NCBI GenBank assembly: GCA_013821605.1
Contig: JACDGP010000035.1
Location: forward strand, 1 to 45,242
Reading direction: 5' to 3'
Length of the DNA stretch: 45,242 nucleotides
Origin: Herpetosiphonaceae bacterium
GTDB lineage: Bacteria; Chloroflexota; Chloroflexia; Chloroflexales; Kallotenuaceae
Every line of letters starts with the position of its first letter. Positions within the stretch are counted from its first letter, which is position 1. Below, in pieces: positions 42,125 through 45,242 of the stretch. The notes beneath the pieces are model-generated. The model was not told the DNA's origin and made no database searches. It saw only the letters and a list, made by a program, of their open reading frames with translations. The position numbers and the translations under genes were made by a program.

Positions 42125-42242
42125 GCGTCTATGACCGGCGAGACAAAGCTTCGAGGGGGTTGGGGAGCGCTTACATGTTGCATGGACCTGAGAAAACGGC
42201 TAAGATCCAGCAGCTTAGACAGTGGGGCAGGTAAGGAGAGCT

Positions 42243-43013
42243 ATGGGAGAGTTTAGAAGTCGCTATCATGCGTGCGTCTCGCGCCGCACCGTGCTTGGTG
42301 CCCTAGCTACAGCTGTCGTTGCCGCCGGTAGCCGGGCAGTGCGTAGCCATGCCCAGGCGAGTCTCACACCGCGCCTCTGGCTCCCACTTGTGCAGGCCGG
42401 TACTGCGATTGTGGTTGACGACGCGCCGATCCTGGGTCCAGCATCGGGCACAGTGGAGCAAGCGACCGCGTGGTTTGCGGCGAATGCTAACCCCGATTCG
42501 AGTGTCGGCGGTTATACGCCGGATGACTGTGCAACGATTGTCGATGCCTACCAACAGCAGGGCGATGCTGTTGGCATAGATTGGTTTCTGGCAATGGCTC
42601 AGATGAGCGTCGAGACCGGCGGCTTGACCTCGTGGTGGTCACTACGACCGCAACGTAATCCCGCAGGGCTGGGAGTCACCGGTCAAGTCCAGGCAGGGAC
42701 GCCCGATGCTCCCCCCGGACCCGGCTGGGCCTGGCATAACAACCAGTGGGAAGCAGGGTTGAGTTTTCCAGCGTGGACCAGTGATTCCGTGCCGGCCCAT
42801 CTTGGCCGGCTGCTGGCCTACGCCCTGACCGACGCGCAGGCCAATCCCGCCCAACGACAGCTCATTAATCAGGCTTTGGCCTACCGGCCTTTACCTTTGA
42901 GTTACCGTGGCATCGCCCCCACGATTGATGGCCTCAATGGGACCTGGGCCGTTCCCGGCACGACCTATGGTCAAACAATTCTGCTCGTTGCCGGTCGGAT
43001 GCGTGGGGGCTGA
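42243..43013 (+). CDS. Secreted lysozyme/glucosaminidase-like protein
   Basis: 256 residues. The leader has an S-R-R-T-V-L-G-A-L twin-arginine-like motif and hydrophobic stretch, with an A-Q-A cleavage candidate near 34, so Tat export is plausible. A LWLPLVQ motif follows. The body contains DWFLAMAQMSVETGGLTSWW with a possible catalytic Glu, then NPAGLGVTGQ, resembling the glucosaminidase/lysozyme-like fold that cuts glycan strands. TAAGGAG lies before the ATG; an upstream GTG is unlikely. Substrate and catalytic residue are inferred. Confidence 0.7.
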   Translation: MGEFRSRYHACVSRRTVLGALATAVVAAGSRAVRSHAQASLTPRLWLPLVQAGTAIVVDDAPILGPASGTVEQATAWFAANANPDSSVGGYTPDDCATIVDAYQQQGDAVGIDWFLAMAQMSVETGGLTSWWSLRPQRNPAGLGVTGQVQAGTPDAPPGPGWAWHNNQWEAGLSFPAWTSDSVPAHLGRLLAYALTDAQANPAQRQLINQALAYRPLPLSYRGIAPTIDGLNGTWAVPGTTYGQTILLVAGRMRGG

Positions 43014-43026
43014 AGCTGATTACTCC

Positions 43027-44004
43027 TTATGGCATATTCTGGCCGCGGGCGCTCACATACAGCGTGTACCACTCCTCGCGCGTCATGAGTTGCGCTTGCT
43101 GCTCCGCGTCCTTACAGGCAACGATACGTGCGGCATTGATGGTGCCAATGACCGGCTGAATCAGCGCTGGATGCTTCATTAACCAGCCGAGCACGATGGC
43201 TTCCGGTGTCGTTTCTTTGGCGCTGGCCAGCTGCTTAACCAACTCCGCCGTCTTGCGCACGTTCTCGGGCTCCTTGTCGAGTGCGCGTCCCGAGAAACGC
43301 CCCTGCGCCAGCGGACCCCACGCTTGGATTTGAATACGTTCCATCTGGCAGTATTCCATCAGCCCTTCAGAGAAATGAACCTTAACGCCCGCTTCTTGGT
43401 TGACATGGACGGTTTGATCAAGCCAGTCCAAACGTGACAAGCTCATTTCAAGCTGGTTGACCGCTAATTGATCGGGCAAGGCACGCTGGAGGAAGCGGAT
43501 GTGGCCAACGCTCATGTTAGAGACGCCAAAATACCGCACCTTGCCGGCGGCTTTCAGTTGGCCGAACGCTTCTGCGACCTCGTCCGGCTCCATCAAAGGG
43601 TCGGGCCGGTGTAGCAGTAAGACATCTAAATAGTCGATGCCCAGGCGGCGCAGACTGGCATCAACCGCCTCAAGAATGTGTTCCTTGGAGAAGTCGAAGC
43701 GTCCGGGCACCGATCCTTCGCCGAAACGAATACCGCATTTGGATTGAATGACGATCTGTTCCCGTAATTCCGGTCGCTCCTTCAGGATCCTACCGAAGGT
43801 TTCTTCCGCTTTGCCACGCGCATAAATATTGGCATGGTCAAACATGGAAATACCAATCGACAGTGCAGCATCGACCGCCTGCTCGGCTTCGAGGACGTTC
43901 TGTTTCGTGATCGGATTATCGTTCCACCCTCCGCCAAAGGACATACAGCCTAACACAAGGCGACTCGTTTGCAGCCCACGCTGGACTAACGGCAATACCT
44001 TCAT
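43027..44004 (-). CDS. Aldo/keto reductase
   Basis: 325-residue NADPH-dependent oxidoreductase with a TIM-barrel. LVLGCMSFGGGW opens the barrel; the catalytic Asp/Tyr/Lys/His are in MFDHANIYARG, QSKCGI and LLLHRPDPL; and GVSNMSVGHIRF and QLEMSL are conserved. The YdhF-like subfamily is likely. AGGGGAG precedes the ATG at 44004. A perfect TATAAT lies at 44038-44043 on the minus strand. The physiological substrate is unknown. Confidence 0.92.
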   Translation of the reverse strand: MKVLPLVQRGLQTSRLVLGCMSFGGGWNDNPITKQNVLEAEQAVDAALSIGISMFDHANIYARGKAEETFGRILKERPELREQIVIQSKCGIRFGEGSVPGRFDFSKEHILEAVDASLRRLGIDYLDVLLLHRPDPLMEPDEVAEAFGQLKAAGKVRYFGVSNMSVGHIRFLQRALPDQLAVNQLEMSLSRLDWLDQTVHVNQEAGVKVHFSEGLMEYCQMERIQIQAWGPLAQGRFSGRALDKEPENVRKTAELVKQLASAKETTPEAIVLGWLMKHPALIQPVIGTINAARIVACKDAEQQAQLMTREEWYTLYVSARGQNMP

Positions 44005-44158
44005 TGATAGTCTCCCCTCTATGGTTCCGTTGGTGCCATTATACGCGAGCGGATTGTTAACCCAAATATTATCCATGCAATGTAGACATTTGCCCTGCTA
44101 ACGTGTAGACTGCGTGCATTACTACGAGGGGCTCAGGTGTGAGCACGAGGTAAAACTA

Positions 44159-44377
44159 ATGACACGAACCTTTACTGCCGTCTTTGAGCAGCGCGGCGAC
44201 TGGTGGATCGGATGGACAGAGGAACTGCCGGGCGCCAACGTTCAAGAGCGCACGCTAGAGGAAGCGCGCCAGAGTTTGCAAGAGGTCATCCCGCTTATTC
44301 TGGAGGTCCGCCGCGAGAATGATGAGGTTGAGCCTACTGTCCATCGGGTCCGCGAAGAGTTGACGGTCACGGTTTAG
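44159..44377 (+). CDS. hicB: HicB-like antitoxin
   Basis: 72-residue antitoxin with the HicB partial-RNaseH fold: TFTAVFEQRGDWWIGWTEELPGANVQERTLEEARQ. It stops before a DNA-binding domain, so repression may depend on another factor. The chosen start follows a short leader-like extension in the same frame from 44114. It precedes hicA by one base, in the reverse of the usual toxin-first order. Confidence 0.85.
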   Translation: MTRTFTAVFEQRGDWWIGWTEELPGANVQERTLEEARQSLQEVIPLILEVRRENDEVEPTVHRVREELTVTV

Positions 44378-44378
44378 A

Positions 44379-44567
44379 GTGGCCAACCGGCGCCGACTTA
44401 TTAGCCACCTCACTAAGCATGGCTGTGTCCTCGTACGAGAAGGAGGCAAGCATTCGATATGGCGCAACCCTGTGACTGGCGATGTCTCACAAGTTCCCCG
44501 CCACAGCGAGATTGATGGCAAACTCGCGCGGAAGATTTGCCGGGACCTTGGTATCCCAGATCTGTAG
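44379..44567 (+). CDS. hicA: HicA-like mRNA interferase toxin
   Basis: 62-residue double-stranded-RNA-binding-like toxin. The GxH motif with the catalytic His appears in LVREGGKHSIWRNP, followed by VPRHSEIDGKLARKICRDLGI, the family's C-terminal half. GTG start, one base after the hicB stop. It cleaves mRNA when free of HicB. Confidence 0.9.
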   Translation: MANRRRLISHLTKHGCVLVREGGKHSIWRNPVTGDVSQVPRHSEIDGKLARKICRDLGIPDL

Positions 44568-44596
44568 ATTCCTATATTTTGCGTCGAGGGGGGCTT

Positions 44597-45242
44597 ATGC
44601 ATCGCTGGCATCCACGCTTATTGCTGGTCACCTTCGCAAGTGCCTTCGCGGCCCTGCTCATTCTGCAAAGCGGCTTTACGGCGGGCGTCACACCGCAAAC
44701 AACGCCTACGGTCTCGGCGACAGCTACAACCACCACCCCTACTCCACACCTTGAACTCGCCGTCGAGTCACCCACCACTCCGGTCGGCTCGCTCATCACC
44801 CTGCACATCACCTACGTTAACCTTGGCTTGCCGTACACCACCATCACTGTTGACCCACCAACGCTCGCTCAATTCGATCCTCCGTTGCCCCAACCCTGCA
44901 AGTATGATCAAGATCCTACCGGCTGTACGGTCATTACGTTCCGGGCCCTCGCGCCGGGGACCGTTACCTTTCGAGCCAGTGCAACGGGCGAAATCTTTGA
45001 CCCAGGGTGCTCCTGCTATCGCTTCAGTGGCGGCTCAGATAATGGTCCTGCGACTGTCATGATCACGCCAATGACGGCCACGACCACTGCCACGGCCACA
45101 ATGACGCCTTCAGCCACGGCTACGAGCACGCCTTCGGGTCAAGGTGTATACCTGCCGCTCATCCTCAACTCCGACCAACCGACGACGACGACGACGACGC
45201 TCACAGCAACCGCGACGCCCTACGTCCCTCCGACATTGACCC
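44597..45242 (+). CDS. Secreted Thr-rich protein, 3' partial
   Basis: The frame stays open from ATG 44597 (GAGGGGGG eight bases upstream) to the window end, at least 215 codons. A signal peptide (MHRWHPRLLLVTFASAFAALLIL...) leads to a Thr/Pro-rich stretch. A compact beta-domain follows, beginning HLELAVESPTTPVGSL and containing two Cys pairs (C-K-Y-D-Q-D-P-T-G-C and C-S-C). Then come Thr-Ala-rich linkers and a QGVYLPLIL motif followed by six consecutive Thr. The layout suggests a cell-surface protein. Function unknown; starts 29 bases after hicA. Confidence 0.75.
   Translation, partial: MHRWHPRLLLVTFASAFAALLILQSGFTAGVTPQTTPTVSATATTTTPTPHLELAVESPTTPVGSLITLHITYVNLGLPYTTITVDPPTLAQFDPPLPQPCKYDQDPTGCTVITFRALAPGTVTFRASATGEIFDPGCSCYRFSGGSDNGPATVMITPMTATTTATATMTPSATATSTPSGQGVYLPLILNSDQPTTTTTTLTATATPYVPPTLT

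Noticed and set aside
45178-45200. ACG trinucleotide run as a regulatory repeat
   Set aside because: It is a short run of Thr codons in a Thr-rich linker and needs no other explanation.
1-45242. CRISPR array or cas genes accompanying the CHAT gene
   Set aside because: No regularly spaced short repeats and no Cas-like protein were found anywhere in the window.

Overview
The window looks like chromosome of a filamentous-type Chloroflexota bacterium (inference). The grounds are the moderately high GC, Thr/Pro-rich secreted proteins carrying a (V/L)(Y/W)LPL(V/I) motif, a retropepsin-like/antitoxin-like gene pair of a type I associate with cyanobacteria and Chloroflexi, tRNA genes with encoded CCA, many GTG/TTG starts, and a mix of housekeeping genes with accessory cassettes. 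No rRNA, CRISPR array, transposase or integrase was seen.

Layout. 1-5.8 kb: a truncated tandem DnaC/IstB-type ATPase, argF, an ECF sigma/RskA-type anti-sigma pair, and an overlapping DedA-like plus LapA-like membrane pair. 5.8-12.3 kb (mostly minus strand): clpB behind a promoter with an HspR/HAIR-like inverted repeat, tRNA-Glu, leucyl aminopeptidase, a small two-gene retropepsin module and a PmbA/TldE homologue. 12.4-16.8 kb is accessory and partly decayed: a NIPSNAP protein, a secreted lipase-like hydrolase, a broken PHB-depolymerase-like gene, TauE/SafE, a BrnT-like remnant, an overlapping pair resembling a CdiA-CT/Rhs-type toxin tip with a Cys-rich (CPCC-like) partner, an orphan antitoxin-like gene and tRNA-Lys. 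17-22.3 kb: a STAND-like membrane protein with a degenerate P-loop and an external fibronectin III domain, then a c-di-AMP receptor-like gene translationally coupled to two GT4 glycosyltransferases.

22.2-29.6 kb is an ordered minus-strand block: ilvE, mscS, ygfZ-like, FGE-like, acyP, mnmE, a small diheme c-type protein and moeA. The last two have -10 boxes ending six bases before the ATG, as for leaderless transcripts.

The most striking feature is 29.6-40.1 kb. The last 15 codons plus stop of a Cof-type HAD hydrolase gene occur twice, once intact at the right (the functional gene) and once as an orphan fragment beside moeA at the left. The copies differ only at synonymous third positions and by one 3-base indel just after the stop. 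This is the pattern left by integration at a gene's 3' end, and it frames a 10.4-kb segment with no visible integrase. Inside are a vanadium-haloperoxidase homologue, a CLCA-like HEWAH zincin, a TPR-CHAT caspase-like protein convergent with an atypical sigma-factor/zf-HC2 pair, a 4-TM protein with a PASTA-like tail, and an amidase. The CHAT/sigma/zf trio is the best candidate for an undescribed signalling or defence module.

40-45.2 kb: HAD hydrolase and TMEM175-type channel, a MazEF-type module whose promoter carries repeated operator half-sites, a secreted glucosaminidase-like protein, an aldo/keto reductase, a hicB-hicA module in reverse order, and the start of a secreted Thr-rich protein running off the end.
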